Notes: generated by a model from the letters alone, not told the origin. A stretch of 64,000 nucleotides of DNA from Whitmania pigra (GCA_021613335.1 JAJTWR010000251.1:438501-502500), one strand, 5' to 3'; counted from the first letter of the stretch, positions 1 through 13,954 are shown. A program made the numbers and translations.

Positions 1-649
1 TCAATAGCAAGGGAAGAGATCTCTTGCTGGTACGTTGTTGTACGGTCATAATTCACCTATCAAAATGCATGGATCCATGCATAGATTTACGTCACGCATT
101 ACTAAATTCATGCACTCCCATGCGAAAGCTTTTGTTCGTTTTTCATCGGCTATGAGCAGCTTATTTTATCTTTCTACTGGAGGTAGTGCATGGTGCATGG
201 ATCTGCATATTCAGTGAATATTATTCATTCAGTTAATCCATGCATTATTTCATCTGGCGGTCGATGATGATGATGGTTATGATGACGACGACGGTGATGA
301 TGATGATGGTGGTGATGATGACGATGATGACCTTGATTATCACCTGGCTTTGATGCTCCATCCTTGGAAGTTCTTAGACTAAAGAGTTTCGCCTAATTGA
401 ACACCTGGAGACTTTTTCAATCCCCGCATGTCACGGATGAGTGCGTGACGTCTGGTCGATTACTGCTCGGTCGACCGTCACTTATGCCCCTTTTACGGCA
501 TGACTCACGCTCGCCACATGTGACTGGGAGTTATTTGCCACGTTGAAGCTGATAGTGCTGATGACGATGATGTTGATGGTGATAATGATAATAGTGATCT
601 TAATTATAATTATAATAATAACAATAATAACTATATGATAATTATTCAG
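1..649. other. non-coding DNA with short (GAT)n tract
   Basis: No convincing exon is seen here. Positions about 256-330 are an imperfect GAT/GAC trinucleotide tract. This stretch is probably the intron preceding the kinase exon that follows; its last bases form a normal acceptor ending in TTCAG at 645-649. Confidence 0.5.
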
Positions 650-736
650 AGCCTCCTGGTCTGCAATCCCTCCAAGAGAATGAGTGCCGAGGAGGCCATG
701 CAGCATCAGTACTTTGCCGAACTGACCAAGCAGTGA
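650..736 (+). CDS. 3'-terminal exon of a cyclin-dependent kinase (CDK5-like)
   Basis: After an acceptor (TTCAG, ending at 649) an 87-bp open exon encodes 28 residues and a TGA stop. It reads SLLVCNPSKR followed by MSAEEAMQHQYFAELTKQ. This is the end of a CDK kinase domain: the conserved Arg of subdomain XI sits in CNPxxRxSAEEAxxHxYF and only a few residues follow the YF, as in CDK5 (a proline-directed Ser/Thr kinase). CDK1/2 and PCTAIRE/PFTAIRE kinases have related but less similar ends, so the paralogue call is tentative. The rest of the gene is not visible and should lie to the left of the window. A GAT-rich repeat begins at the stop codon. Confidence 0.7.
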   Translation, partial: SLLVCNPSKRMSAEEAMQHQYFAELTKQ

Positions 737-1376
737 TGATGATGACGACGACGATGAGGATGATGATGATGACGATGATGATTACAGTCTGATATGAATT
801 AATTATGTTCATAATATAAAATGACGATTTTAAATACTTTCTTGCATGACAGTTCTAATCACAGCATGAAAATTTTGATGCCAGTGATTACGATGATGAT
901 GATGATGGTGGTACTGCTGATGATGATGATGATTGTTATTACTTTTAATCAGCCGACGACTGGCTTTGATTCATCAGGGGGGCATTCTTTTGATCGGTAA
1001 TCGTCGTCATCTTTGACATCATCACACTATCTTCGTCATAATCATCATCAGCACGTCCTCCTTTTCATTATAATCACCATCGTGTCATCATTATCAACAT
1101 CAGCATGTTCTCATCTAAATTACTTTGTGCACCCCATTGTGGTCTTTTGAATTTAAGAAATAAAGCATTTCATTACGTGTTCTCGGAGTAAAGAATTCCA
1201 TTGTCGACAATGGTGGTGATATTTTTGTCGTGATGTGGTTTGTTGTGGTATCGACCACCACAGACGGCTATAACGACTTTGGCGCTTGAAGTCGCGACGA
1301 CACAAAGTTGCTGTTGCAGATGTTGTTGTTTTACCATCCTTCGATGCCTTCAATAACACCTCTTCATGAGCCATAA

Positions 1377-1614
<238 letters not shown>

Positions 1615-2234
1615 GCCATTATCATCATCGTCGTTATCATTGCCATCCTCATCATCTTCGTCGTCGTCGGGACTTCACTTCTTCAGCGCTGACGTCGAAT
1701 CAATCACTTCACAATAGCATCCTCCATGGAGTCCGTTGTTGGTTATGATGATGATGATGATGATGAGAGGCATGGTGGTGGGTGGATGTCGTTTAGCGTA
1801 GCAGGAGGAAATGTTATCAACCTCATTAAACATCCATTACAGCAGATATTGAAATCGGTGTTTTGATGGAGAGGATGGAAACACTAAGGAAATGATGAAA
1901 GTTTCAATTGGTTAACTGGATTTGATGGATCGGAATTTGTGGATGGATGGGTAGGAAGGTGGAGGATGAGTGGGTGGTTGAGTGAGCGGGTGGGTGGATG
2001 AGTGAGTGAGTGGGCGGTTGAATGAAAGAAAGTACAAACATGAAATGTTGACATCTAGACAAGAGAAGGCAATCATCATCATTCCTTACTGTTTTGAACC
2101 TTTGCAGCCCTTTATTGGTCGTTGTTGGCGGCTCAGGATTGCCGATAAAAATAGAATGATTGGGAAATTGCGGAGAAATCGCTTAATTCTACTGGCTGGA
2201 AGCAGGTCGCAGGCAGTAAAAAAACATTATTAAA

Positions 2235-2390
2235 AAATAACAATAAAGAATAATTAATAACATTAACAAAAATAATAACAATAAAGAATAATTAATAATA
2301 TTAATAAAAATAATAATAATAAAGAGTAATTAATAACATTAATAAAAATAATAATAAAGAATAATTAAAAACATTAATAAAAACAATAAT
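2235..2390 (+). repeat. AT-rich minisatellite, about 38-bp unit, 4 copies
   Basis: The motif AATAACAATAAAGAATAATT followed by AATAACATTAACAAAAAT recurs about four times with small substitutions and indels, giving a tandem array of roughly 38-bp units. Confidence 0.75.
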
Positions 2391-2784
2391 AATAGTTAAT
2401 GAGTACAATAAACATCAAAACAAATGAAAGACGGTCTAGATCATTCATTATCAGTACCATCATCATTACCATCACTACCATCAGCATATTCATCACCACA
2501 AAATTTTCATCCTCTTCCACCTTCTAATCAACTCATCTTTAAGACATCTCAAAATACAAATACAAAAATAATTTCAAAAAATCTTTAATAAATGATGAAA
2601 AGAAATAAAAATATTAAAAAAAAGAATCATTAAAAATGATAAGAAAAGAAACAAATAAGAAAAAATATAAAAATAAAATAAAAAATAAATAAAATCTTTA
2701 AAAATGTAAATTTCTGATTCGACAATCCCTTGCTTCGATCCGACGCTGACGAAGTGGATGAGAGGATGGACTTCTATGCATATT

Positions 2785-3215
2785 CGCTATCGTTATCACT
2801 AGCATCACCATCAACATCATCATCGGCACCAGTAGGTGTCATCACAGTCATCGCTATCATCACCAGTGTTATTACCGTTACCACTATCATTATCATTATC
2901 ATCGTCGTCGTCATCGTCATCATCGTCATCATCATCATCAATATCCTCAACGCCTCCATAACCATCATAATCATAATCATGATCGAAGATTTACAACAGC
3001 ATTGTTATGAAAGGCTTTTAGTGGCAGCCAACAAAAGATGAAAAATGCTTCCAAAAGCGAGTTATTATCGGTCCGTTCTTGATCTGCTGCTCCGTGTGTG
3101 CTCAGTTTTCGGACGCCCGGCCCCTCCCATCATCATCGTCATCGTCATCATCATCGTCACAGGCATCATCATCACCATCATCATCACCATCATCATCGTC
3201 ATCATCATCACCAAT
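2785..3215 (+). repeat. CAT/CGT trinucleotide tracts
   Basis: Two imperfect (CAT)n tracts (about 2785-2990 and 3127-3215) are separated by unique sequence. They are low-complexity with no coding support. Confidence 0.85.
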
Positions 3216-3377
3216 ACTTAGTCAAAAAAGATCAAGGGCCAGTCCTCAGCATGTTCATCTCCACGTTTCCATCCTCCTATTTTCTTTCTTCGTTGAATTA
3301 TCGGCAGGAGCCATTACAAACAATTATATTCTTTCTATGCTCGAATGTAATAGGTGGCAAACTCAACGATGTTGGAT

Positions 3378-3472
3378 TTGGATGGATAAATGGATGGATT
3401 GATGGATGGACGGACGGACGGATGGATGGATGGATGGATGGATGGATGGATGGATGGATGGATATATGGATG
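3378..3472 (+). repeat. (GGAT)n tetranucleotide repeat
   Basis: A run of GGAT units with a few GGAC variants. On the other strand it gives frames of alternating His-Pro-Ser-Ile, a known false-ORF pattern. Confidence 0.95.
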
Positions 3473-3719
3473 GCTCCAAGAAGTTGCATTCGAATTGAAA
3501 ATCGGCCTTGTTTTCGTTTCGGTGTGGGTGGCCGAGAAATGGTCAATAATGGTAATGACGTCAACCACAACAACACTGCTGCTGATGATGATGACGATGA
3601 CGATGATGGTGATGATGACGATGACAATGCAGTTGCACGGTCAGCCATTGCAAAGATTATGCGGAAGTGCTGAAACACGAAGTGGAGAGTTGAGCCCTTG
3701 AATTTGAAACCTTCTAATG

Positions 3720-3842
3720 GAGTGAGTGAGTGAGTGAGTGAGTGAGTGAGTGAGTGAGTGAGTGAGTGAGTGAGTGAGTGAGTGAGCGAGCGAGTGAGTG
3801 AGTGAGTGAGTGAGTGAGTGAATGAGTGAGCGAATGAGTGAA
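3720..3842 (+). repeat. (GAGT)n tetranucleotide repeat
   Basis: About 120 bp of GAGT repeats with scattered C substitutions (GAGC). The reverse strand reads Thr-His-Ser-Leu repeatedly, which is not a protein. Confidence 0.95.
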
Positions 3843-4519
3843 TGGACTCACTTGGCAGGACAAAAGGTCCTGGTTCATGTCATGCGGATAATGAAACGAA
3901 ATCTTGTACCGTGATTCTAAATCCCACGTCACTACGTCATCGCAATCATATATTAATTTATTTATCTTTTATTAAACATCAAACTGATAATAATCATCAT
4001 CATCACCGTCATCATCACCAATTCGTGCCAATTAATGCCATTTTCCGCATTACGCATCCTTTCATCGTCCACTCTATCCTTCCGGTCTCCAAAGGCACTT
4101 ACCTCCTCTCTCCGAGACATCATCATCTCTCCTGTTCTCTCATTCTCTCGTACGATCTCTCCTTCCATCGGTGCCCGTAACGTTATTAAGGCTTTCTTTC
4201 TTCGGGAACTGAGCCTCAACCTGTAAAGAGTTGTTGCGGTCGAATGGCGATGCTGAAGATTGATAAATAATTAAGACCGATATAACATTTGTATTAATAT
4301 TATTATTATTATTATGAGGTTAAATAATCGATTGTGATAATAGGTAACGATAGTAATATTTTGTGATTATGTTAATTTATGATAATGCGTGAATATTATA
4401 ATGAGATGAAACTGGTTTTTCGTATTTTTGCTTTCTTTTAAGGAGGACTTCACAGTCAAAAAAAAAGTTCACGCATGGAAAATCAGGATTCTGGGAAGAG
4501 GTAATTGGAAATTTTGTCG

Positions 4520-4561
4520 TCATCATCATCCTCACCATCAACAAGATTATCATAATCATCG

Positions 4562-4614
<53 letters not shown>

Positions 4615-4665
4615 ATCATCATCATCATATCATCATCATCATCGTCATCGTCGTCGTCGTAGTAG
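4520..4665 (+). repeat. (CAT/CGT)n tract
   Basis: Imperfect CATCGT hexamers and CAT triplets over about 145 bp. Confidence 0.9.
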
Positions 4666-4817
4666 TTGTTCTTCGGATGTGATATTTTTAAAATAAATAT
4701 TTATCAAAAAACTTCTTTAGGACTCAAAAATTAATAAAAAGCACAAAAAACGTGTTTTTCAAATTCCCGGGCTGATTTTCTTTCTAAAAAACAATAACAT
4801 AATGATGCCATTAAATA

Positions 4818-5088
<271 letters not shown>

Positions 5089-6221
5089 CAACCTGGTTTC
5101 ACCATAATTTATCCACTGATAACCTTATTATTATCACCATGTTCATCTCCCCCATTCCATCGAAAGACTGACTTCAAATGCTCTGCTTATGAAGTCTACC
5201 TTTTGTTTTAGACTTTTCACTATCATTTGTGGAAATATAGTTGAAATATAATTAAAATTTAATTTAATTATAATTTTTTAATATCATAATAATTATGATA
5301 ATATATTATTGTACATCGCATTATTTCATTATTAGTCCTACCAGTATTAATAATATATTATTATTAAATTAATAAATTTTAGTCTATAATTATTAATAAT
5401 AGCAATAATAATTAAATTAACAAAGTGTAACTTGGTAATTTGATAACATTAATTACATAATATAATATAAATATCATAATATATCATTGGTAATGAATTA
5501 CTATTATTTATTATTATTTAAGATTTTAAAATATTATTTTTTTTAAATATGACTTTTATTTTGTTGAATATTATTACAAATTTTATTTGCCCTATCCTGC
5601 TGACACTTAAGTCCGCTATTTTGTGACGTACATCACCAACCGTGACAGATGCGCATGGATGGAGGGATGGATAGACGAAGGAATAACTACGGTGTAGGTT
5701 TTTCCATGAGAAAGACGCGAATAAAAATATCGTATTTTTTGTGGAAACAAAATGGAGACAAATCTGGAGAAATGTCTCAAAAAAGTTGCATCGTAACTCA
5801 TGTCTAAAACTCCATCGATCACAACCATGATGAGAAATGGTGGCTGCTCATTCGGAATACATTTGTCCATTAATATCTCGCACTGTTCACCAATCCGTCT
5901 ATCCATCAATCTGTCCATCCATCAATCTGTCCATCCATCAATCCATCCATCTCTTCACTCACTAATTAATTCATTTAATTCACAAAGGATGAATTGATTT
6001 ACAATATATTAATTCATTCACAAGTCAAGGATTATTTATTATCTTCCATTGAATCTTGTTACCTTTCCGCACTTAAGTCCCTGAGTGCATTCCCAGTACA
6101 TTGAGATTTGAGTTATTTCCAGTACAACGTGAATAAGTTGTATTAAGTAACTTCTTGTGTCATAATCACCAAAAATTCGTGTAACAAATGGATTCTGCAC
6201 TCCAAGGGTGGTCCGAAGTTG

Positions 6222-6385
6222 AAAAAAAATATTTGAAATTAAATTTAAAATCTTTAAAAAACAAAAATATTTGAAATTAAATTTAAAATCTTTAAAAAAC
6301 AAAAATATTTGAAAATAAATTAAAAATCTTTAAAAAACAAAAATATTTGAAAATAAATTTAAAATCTTTAAAAAACAAAAAAAAA
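6222..6385 (+). repeat. 38-bp tandem repeat, 4 copies
   Basis: The unit CAAAAATATTTGAAATTAAA followed by TTTAAAATCTTTAAAAAA is repeated four times with only two or three differences. The copies are directly adjacent with no spacers, so this is a minisatellite and not a CRISPR-like array. It lies about 330 bp upstream of the FN3 exon, in the presumed intron. Confidence 0.9.
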
Positions 6386-6712
6386 CAACGTTATTCAGTT
6401 TTTGGTGCTCAGTTTTTTAATGCAAAGATTCAACAATAATTAGTTGAAAACTTAGGTTTAAAATTTAAATAGAGAATAAAATTTAATTATTCATCAATAA
6501 ATTATGATAATAACATTTAATTAATTATTTATTAATATTAATATCAATATTTAACAATTTATTTATTTATTAATTACGGTAACAAACTTTAATTATTTAT
6601 AATTAATAAATGATGGTAGTGTAACTTAATTATTAATTTATTTTATTAAATAGCGATAATATCATTTAATTAACCATTTACTAATAAATTATAAAAATGA
6701 AAATAATTTCAG

Positions 6713-6830
6713 ACTCCCGTCAGATGTTATCGCCATGAAAGAAGAGCTGATGACTCTGACGAGTGCTACCAAAGATTCAATATCGCTGGCCTGGCGCCAC
6801 GTCGAAATTGTCGACGCCACAGCTCTATCG

Positions 6831-6877
<47 letters not shown>

Positions 6878-7982
6878 TCCATCATCGTCGTCTACGTCAT
6901 CATTTTCTTCGACATCTTCTTCTGTTTTGCTTTCAATCTCACCATTATCCTCATCCTCATCATCAACATCAACATCATCACCACCATCATCATCATCATC
7001 ATCATCATCTTTTAGCGTGCGACCGAAGCTTACTGGTTACCAAATAATCTACCAAGCGGCAGGAAGCAACCTGGTTCAAAGTTCAAGAACTCTGCCACCG
7101 GGCATGTCGTCACACGTCATCGGCAACCTGCATGAAAGCACGATTTATGACGTATGCCTGGTGGCTCACTTTACTCTCAATTCTCCATCGTCGTCTTCGT
7201 CGTCGTTGTCTACATCATCATCATCAACATCGTCGTTGTCGTCATCATCATCATCATCATCATCTTCTTCGTCTTCATCATCATCATCATCATCTTCATC
7301 ATTACCATCATCATCACCTCCACCAGTGCTATCCGGAGTAGTGCAGCTCCAGGAGCAGCAAACACCGTCAACTAGCAACACGACCATCTTCTGCCTCCAG
7401 GCCTCGACCGTGACAGAATCCTTCGCTATGATGGTGGGCAGCACCTTGGGGGCGTTTCTAGCGTTGGCCATAGTCGTCAGCATCGTCTACCTGGCCAAGA
7501 GGCAGCGGAGGCACATGAAGAAGTACCCGGACTACCCGAACGATCCGCGGTTCGCCGGCGCGGAGGGTGCGGGTTCTTTAGGGCTGGAAGAGGCCATCCT
7601 TCGAATGGGGGATAGCGTCTTCCTCCAGGTGTACAAGCAGAGAATACCTAGGCTGAAGACGGACGAGGAAACTGTAGCTGAGGAGGGGAACGGGGACGAC
7701 CTCGTAGTATTTCAGAGCGGCGAGGGTTCGGAAAACTTTGTCCTCATGAGCCTCGATGACGCCCTGAAACTCGTGGAGAGCGGTAACGCGATCGTGGAAG
7801 AACCCTGCCAACTAGAGGAGGAACAGGAAGAAGATGATGACAACCTTGCTGGAGAGATTGAGGAATGCAATCATAGCAAGGAAAGAAACTCACGTGGAGA
7901 TATTTCTTACGATTGGGAGAAGGATGGATTGACCTTTGATCCTAAGACTCTCATCGAAAACGCCTACATGGTTAAACTGTGA
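6713..7982 (+). CDS. 3'-terminal exon of an FN3 single-pass membrane protein with poly-Ser insertions
   Basis: A splice acceptor (AATTTCAG, ending 6712) opens a 1,270-bp frame: LPSDVIAM then KEELM; the ATG at 6735 is probably internal. The first part is a fibronectin type III domain: strand B SISLAWRHVE, strand C TGYQIIYQ, strand E SSHVIGNL, strand F TIYDVCLVAHF and a last strand with FCLQAST. It is interrupted by two long serine-rich blocks coded by TCA/TCC/TCG triplets (about 6828-7010 and 7184-7325). A transmembrane helix follows (about 7416-7490: MMVGSTLGAFLALAIVVSIV), then a basic stop-transfer KRQRRHMKK and an acidic cytoplasmic tail of about 155 residues with no motif I know. This FN3-TM-tail layout is typical of LRR/FN3 cell-surface proteins; the upstream exons are not recognised, so the LRR part is inference. 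AATAAA signals lie at 8474-8483. Confidence 0.8.
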
Positions 7983-8303
7983 CGTCAGCTCGAACTTTGT
8001 CATGACTTTGACTTAAGTCTTTGACACCGTCTTACGTGACCTCAAGCAAATTTCTGACCTCCAACTATGACCTCCAAACTAATTCCTAAACTTAAATTCT
8101 GACCTGGAACTCTAACCCCGCCATTAAGAACTTTGCCTGGCCTTTATTGCCTGCCTGGACTGAAATAAGCACTGACCAGCGTTTTTGCCGCCAAAACCGT
8201 GTGGCTAATTTGTGACCTCAGAGAAGAGTGTTTGTGTTTCATTGTTTGTGCTAATATGGCAGGTGGTCTGATGGAAGGCTTTGCACTGTTGGAATTGTTT
8301 AGG

Positions 8304-8369
8304 ATTAATTTTTTAATTTATTATGTCTTAATTTAGGATTAATTTTTTAATTTATTATGTCTTAATTAT
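8304..8369 (+). repeat. 33-bp direct duplication in the 3' UTR
   Basis: A segment starting TTAGGATTAATTTTTTAATT and ending in TTATGTCTTAA occurs twice back to back with no visible differences, so the duplication is recent. Confidence 0.85.
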
Positions 8370-9807
8370 TATGTTAATTGCAGGGAAAAATAATGTATTG
8401 CTTAAGTTATCGCAGATTGAATAGAATTATTAAGTAATTATTTAAAATTTATTTCAAAATAATTTGTGAGTAAAATAAATAAAGATTTATGTTGATAATT
8501 AAGTCAAATAAACAGATAATATGACGTTAATTGCGCCTTAGAATCAGTTGAACTTGCAAATTACCTTCCCCATGCAACAAGGTCAAAGGTCAACATTTTA
8601 TAAGGATGACCCGAGCATCCTATGAACTCTAGGTGTCACACGGACTAAATTGAAAACAACGTTTTAGTGATGCTGGGTGGGTGAATTATGGGTGAGTAGA
8701 AAATGGTTTGGTGAGTGTTCTCCGAATTATTTTATTTTATGCCATTCTGCCACTCTTCAATTATGTGGACAAAGCACTTTTTGTATTTAATCGTGGCTAC
8801 ATCAGCATTATTTGTATTATCATCATCAGTATTTTCTGTGCATTAATTCGTGCATGGCTTCAATGCGTATCAAGCTTAGTTAGTGTAAAATGTGTGTGGT
8901 CCATATTATCAAATATTGATCTGACATGGTATTTCATTTATTATACGGCTTTAAATTGCATTTTATACTTTATTTTGAATATTTCTCGGAAAACAATGCT
9001 TAAATGATGATTTCGCTTAAAGTTCTCCTTGTTGTTGTTGTTGCTGTTTTAAGGATTGTTTTAAAAAGAAGAGGTTTGTGTCAACAGAATAAAAAACATA
9101 ACCTTTGAACCCTGCGAAGAGGTCATGATCTCAATAATAACCTCAATTCTAAAAATAAATTCGCATAAAACATTTATATTCGAATAATTCTCGATCAAAT
9201 ACTCCTTGTTATGCCTTCCTACACGTAAAACTGTTAAAAAAAATAAATTATAAAGGCAGACAAATACCTCATGAAACACAGACTAAGGATCCATGTTACT
9301 GGATGATCTTTAGTAGGCTTGTGATTGTAATGTATTGTATCATTATCATGCCATTTGTATGTTTCTGTGATTGATACCTCTTTGTGAACAAATACAAAAC
9401 AAAGGTCAAAACAGTATGAAATGATTTGCCAGGAGTAAGTTCAAAGATCAGAGGTTAGAAATGGTGTTTTAATAATGTCGTGTTTGAAAAGGATAGTTTG
9501 ATATAATCTTATGTTTTTCATGGCAAAAAAATATTTGCTATACATTGTAAGTTATGAATAATAAAATTGACATGACAAAATATGAATTGTTACTAATTGC
9601 TATATTATCAATAATAAATGAATAAAATAACAATATAGAATGATATAGAAATGAAAATAGTGAATATTTATAATTTCATAAATAAATTAGACAAATATCT
9701 GAACAAACATATTGCGAAATTGCATCTTGAATTTATGGCACACTCTGACTAGTAATTCCATAAATCTTAAAAGTGGAAATTTACAAAAAAGAAGCAACAG
9801 TGATAGA

Positions 9808-9918
9808 TAAATGGATGAATGAGTGGATGGATAGATGGATGGATGGATGGATGGATGGATGGATGGGTGGATGGATGAACGGATGGATGGATGGGTGGAT
9901 GGATGAACGGATGGATGT
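9808..9918 (+). repeat. (GGAT)n tetranucleotide repeat
   Basis: GGAT units with GGGT and GAAC variants. A longer unit (GGATGGATGGGTGGATGGATGAAC-like) is present twice. Confidence 0.95.
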
Positions 9919-10520
9919 ATAGATTGAAGATGAACGAATTGTTTTCTTGTGTAAATGAATTAGGCAGATGCTGTGGTAGGAAACTGAAATCATTCAACCG
10001 TGGATAATTGATCTGGAAAAGAGAAAACCCGAAGTCTTCATCCATCCATACATCCATCTCGGTAAACATTGCAAATTCTGAATTATTTGATTAGTGGCAT
10101 TATGCAACTACATCTAACGCTATTTTTATTTGTATAATAATTAATATAATTAATATGACATGATAATTATTGTAAATATGCTTTATGACTCAACAAAGGT
10201 GAATATTTAAGAATCGCATTACTGTAAGCTCTGTCACTAATGCACGATTATTTATAAAAATAAACTCTTTATAAAGATATAATAATAATAATACTAATAA
10301 TAAATTAATTATAATAAATCCTTATTGTCGGATTAAATGTTTAAAACACAACAAATCCAACGGTACGAAATTAGTTCAAAATCAATTCAAACAAATGACA
10401 AGGCCTTTCGATGATCCGCGGTGGTTTGCACCCGCTGGGAACTGGTGATCAATACTCGTTTTGGTGCGTGATGAGCTTTTAAAATGGTTCATTCGATCAA
10501 CACAATTGGCTCTCAAATGA

Positions 10521-10588
10521 GGTACAAATTGGGGTATAGATTGGGGTACAACTTGAGGTACAGGTTGGGGTACAGATTGGGATACAAG
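10521..10588 (+). repeat. 12-bp minisatellite
   Basis: Five to six tandem copies of a unit close to GGTACAGATTGG (variants GGTATAGATTGG, GGTACAACTTGA, GGTACAGGTTGG). The period is a multiple of three, but no open exon surrounds it. Confidence 0.8.
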
Positions 10589-10802
10589 CGCTAAAATAAA
10601 TATAGTAAAAGTTTTATTTTCGGTCGCGATGAAATCTTTTTAAAATTTTAAGCTTATGGAACATCTGCAGATCGATAGGAAGAAAATAAAACATGCGCAG
10701 ATAATTATTTTTAATTGTTTTTCAGGATACAACAAATATGTCGACAACACAATCGAAGCGACAAAACGTCAATGAAAGACAAAAAAACAGAAGAAAACTT
10801 TA

Positions 10803-10965
10803 TTAGACAACAATAACAACAACTTTATCGGACAGCAAAAACAACATCAACAACAATAACAACAACAACAGCGACGACGACAAATAGAACAACAATAACA
10901 ACAACATCAACAACAATAACAACAACAACAGCGACGACGACAAATAGAACAACAACAACAACAAC

Positions 10966-11014
<49 letters not shown>

Positions 11015-11015
11015 C
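10803..11015 (+). repeat. (AAC)n array with a duplicated ~60-bp block
   Basis: Mostly AAC triplets. A block of about 60 bp containing GCGACGACGACAAATAGAAC occurs twice, then a pure AAC run of about 65 bp. Reverse frames are poly-Val/Leu/Cys, which are not genes. Confidence 0.9.
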
Positions 11016-12107
11016 GACATTGTGGAGCCGAGGACGAGGTGCACACAAGAAAAGCCTCGATCACGACATTTGACAATATCAAATTTATTCCATTATTCTC
11101 ATCGTCATAACCATCGCCATCATCATCATCATCAATTCAATGGAAATAACTAGTAATAATAATAACCATAATAATTGTAAATTATATAAATCTATAAATA
11201 AATCACGTGATAACATCGATTAAAAACACTTTTGAACTCTTTAAAATCGATCGACTGCAACTCTTCCAGGAAAAGATTCTTGAAAAAAGTTTTCATCTTT
11301 TCTGTGAATTTTTTTCTAAATTTTTTTATTCTTTAAAGTTTTAAAATATTCCTCTCACTTTTCGGAATAATTGCGAATTATCGCGAAAAAAAGCTTTCTA
11401 ACGTAATTAAAATTACAATATTCTTATAAAATGATATTTTACATTCAAAATTTCTTATATAATCATAATATATTTATTTTATATTATTTTAATACATTAC
11501 ATTTAATTATCAACATTATCATAATTTGTTATATTAATAATACATTATAATAATGAATAACAATTATTATTCAATATTACAACAATAAAGGTAACAATAA
11601 CGATTATTATTATTATTTCCTATAATTATGTTAAATTGACAAAATTCATTTCCCAAGAATTTAGATTCCTAATCGTCATCATTCACTGACACCGACGGGG
11701 AACATTGAATAAAATACTTCCTCAAACGTGTCAGAGCGCATTTTGTCGACTGATTGCTTGTTGGAGTTCGCTAGATATTATATTAATTATAATTATTATA
11801 ATTATCATTATATGGTAATTATAATATTTATATAATAATATTATTATTATATATATAAAATCTATATAATTATATTATGTAGTTCTGGCAAATTAGAAGC
11901 TTGAAAGGTCATTCAATTTCGACTTTTTTAGAGAAAAATAAGAAAAATCTATTATCGAATTTATCGAGAGTCTGTTTTCGGGAGTTTTGTTAAGAGGTTA
12001 ATTTGTGACTTTGATTGTGAAATTAATGAATTATTAGTTTTAATTTATTTTTTATGGAGTTCAAAGTGCTCGTCAAAAACTAATACTTATTTAGTTATTT
12101 AATTTAT

Positions 12108-12109
12108 TA

Positions 12110-12193
<84 letters not shown>

Positions 12194-12210
12194 TATTATT
12201 ATTATTATTA

Positions 12211-12268
<58 letters not shown>

Positions 12269-12303
12269 TTAGTATTATTATTTTTATTTTTATTATTATT
12301 ATT
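12108..12303 (+). repeat. (ATT)n microsatellite
   Basis: About 195 bp of ATT triplets with a few one-base slips and a TTTTT-containing end. Confidence 0.95.
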
Positions 12304-12539
12304 GAAATAACAGAACTGAATAATCGGAGGTAAGTATGTAAGGGATTTGCAATACTTAAGGATGCGAATGGATATTTTGGCATCTGAACTGAGACTCTCA
12401 CTGATTGCCAAGGTAGGTGATTAGTGAGATGAGTTTTATTGCAATAATAACGAGACCTCGTGCATGAAGAAGATACCAAATTTAATTAAATAGATATTTA
12501 ATTACATTAGCAATATAAACTTAAATACTCCGCAACCAC

Positions 12540-13086
12540 GTTTACAACTCTACACCCTCCTTAAATCTGTTCGTCCCGAACAGACTATTCCCGTGATACT
12601 TCGTCAGTCGGCGGATGTGTGTCACTTTCATTTCGGTACTTGACTGAGCTACTGTTCAGTACCACAACGGTCCTTGGCAGGGCATCACTCCGCTCATCCG
12701 AGACTAGGACCCTGGTCGTTCCACGGTCTCGCAGTGTCAGGCAGGGTGATCGGGCCTTTTATGTCGCCGCTCCCGTGATCTGGAACCTGCTTCCTCCGAA
12801 CATTCGTCTGGCTCAATCGTCAGAAGCCTTCAAATCCGGACTGAAAACCCATCTATTTGTGACCTCATATCAATAATTCTTTAATCTATAGTTTGTTTTT
12901 TGTCCCTGTCTCTATTATTTTATTTTACTCCATTTTGTTTACTCACTTTTATTCTATTCTTATCTTAGTTTATTTTATTTCATAGACTATATTTGTGAGC
13001 TCTTGTTCGCCGTGCCTTTACATCCCTTCGGGATTACATCGAGCACGTAAAATATTCGATAAATAAATGTAAATGTAAATGTAAAT
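12540..13086 (+). mobile_element. 3' end of a non-LTR retrotransposon (LINE), degenerate
   Basis: An open stretch at 12619-12876 contains LRSSETRTLVVPRSRSVRQ, then GDRAFYVAAPVIWNLLPPNI, then an FKSGLKTHLF motif. This is the recurring C-terminus of reverse transcriptase proteins of CR1/Jockey-type LINEs in animals (usual form: RAFSVAAPKLWNSLP...FKxxLKTYLF). About 190 bp of 3' UTR follow, ending in a short TAAATG tandem repeat (about 13063-13086), a common LINE 3' tail. No upstream RT or endonuclease domain is recognisable, so this is a 5'-truncated dead copy. Confidence 0.85.
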
Positions 13087-13374
13087 TTTTACTCTTGCGA
13101 CACAATCTCTATCAAGGTGTCCGTGTACCACTAACGATTCAAAGCAAGCTTGTCGTTCTCCTGCATTGCCACCAAAAAGCTTAATGAAAAAGACACACAG
13201 CAATACTAATAATAACATTAGAGGCTCGCCCCGAGTCTCTGATGACTTCTGAAGATCAAAAGGTCTGTTAAGGCTGAGAATTCCACAATTGCTCAGGCAT
13301 CGACTCAATTTCTTCAGCCCGTACTCATGATCTTTGAGCACTTCACTGTCAACATAGTTTACAATCACGTTTAC

Positions 13375-13673
<299 letters not shown>

Positions 13674-13954
13674 CTATGTTTTTCACCGACAACTGCAATG
13701 GTTTTGGTGTTATTTTTAAGTCCTCCGAGATATCTTTTATATGTGCTTATTTTGTGGTTATCCGTCATGCACAACGGACGCGTCAAAGAAACACCTGGTC
13801 TGCACATTAACATATTCTCAATCAAATTTCATAATGTAATGAAATACGAGCTCATCATGCAATGAAATACAAATTACGTAATGGAATACAAACTCGTCAT
13901 GTAATGCTATACACAGAACTAAATTCATACTTTTATCATCCCATTCCGTTCCAG

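Larger units (their letters stand above)
7983..12530. other. 3' UTR and non-coding region
   Basis: The first 500 bp are the probable 3' UTR of the FN3 gene, with overlapping AATAAA signals at 8474-8483. Beyond them I see AT-rich DNA with simple repeats (listed separately). No exon with both coding character and splice sites was found. Confidence 0.55.

Noticed and set aside
6222..6385. Possible CRISPR-like array
   Set aside because: The 38-bp units are adjacent without spacers and the window is eukaryotic.
9767..10069. Minus-strand frame with His-Pro-Ser-Ile repeats
   Set aside because: It is a translation of the GGAT tetranucleotide repeat; similar false frames occur at 3298, 5800 and 61233.
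13018..13368. 116-residue minus-strand frame ending near the LINE tail
   Set aside because: It includes the TAAATG repeat as Tyr-Ile repeats, has no motif and reads antisense to the LINE 3' end.
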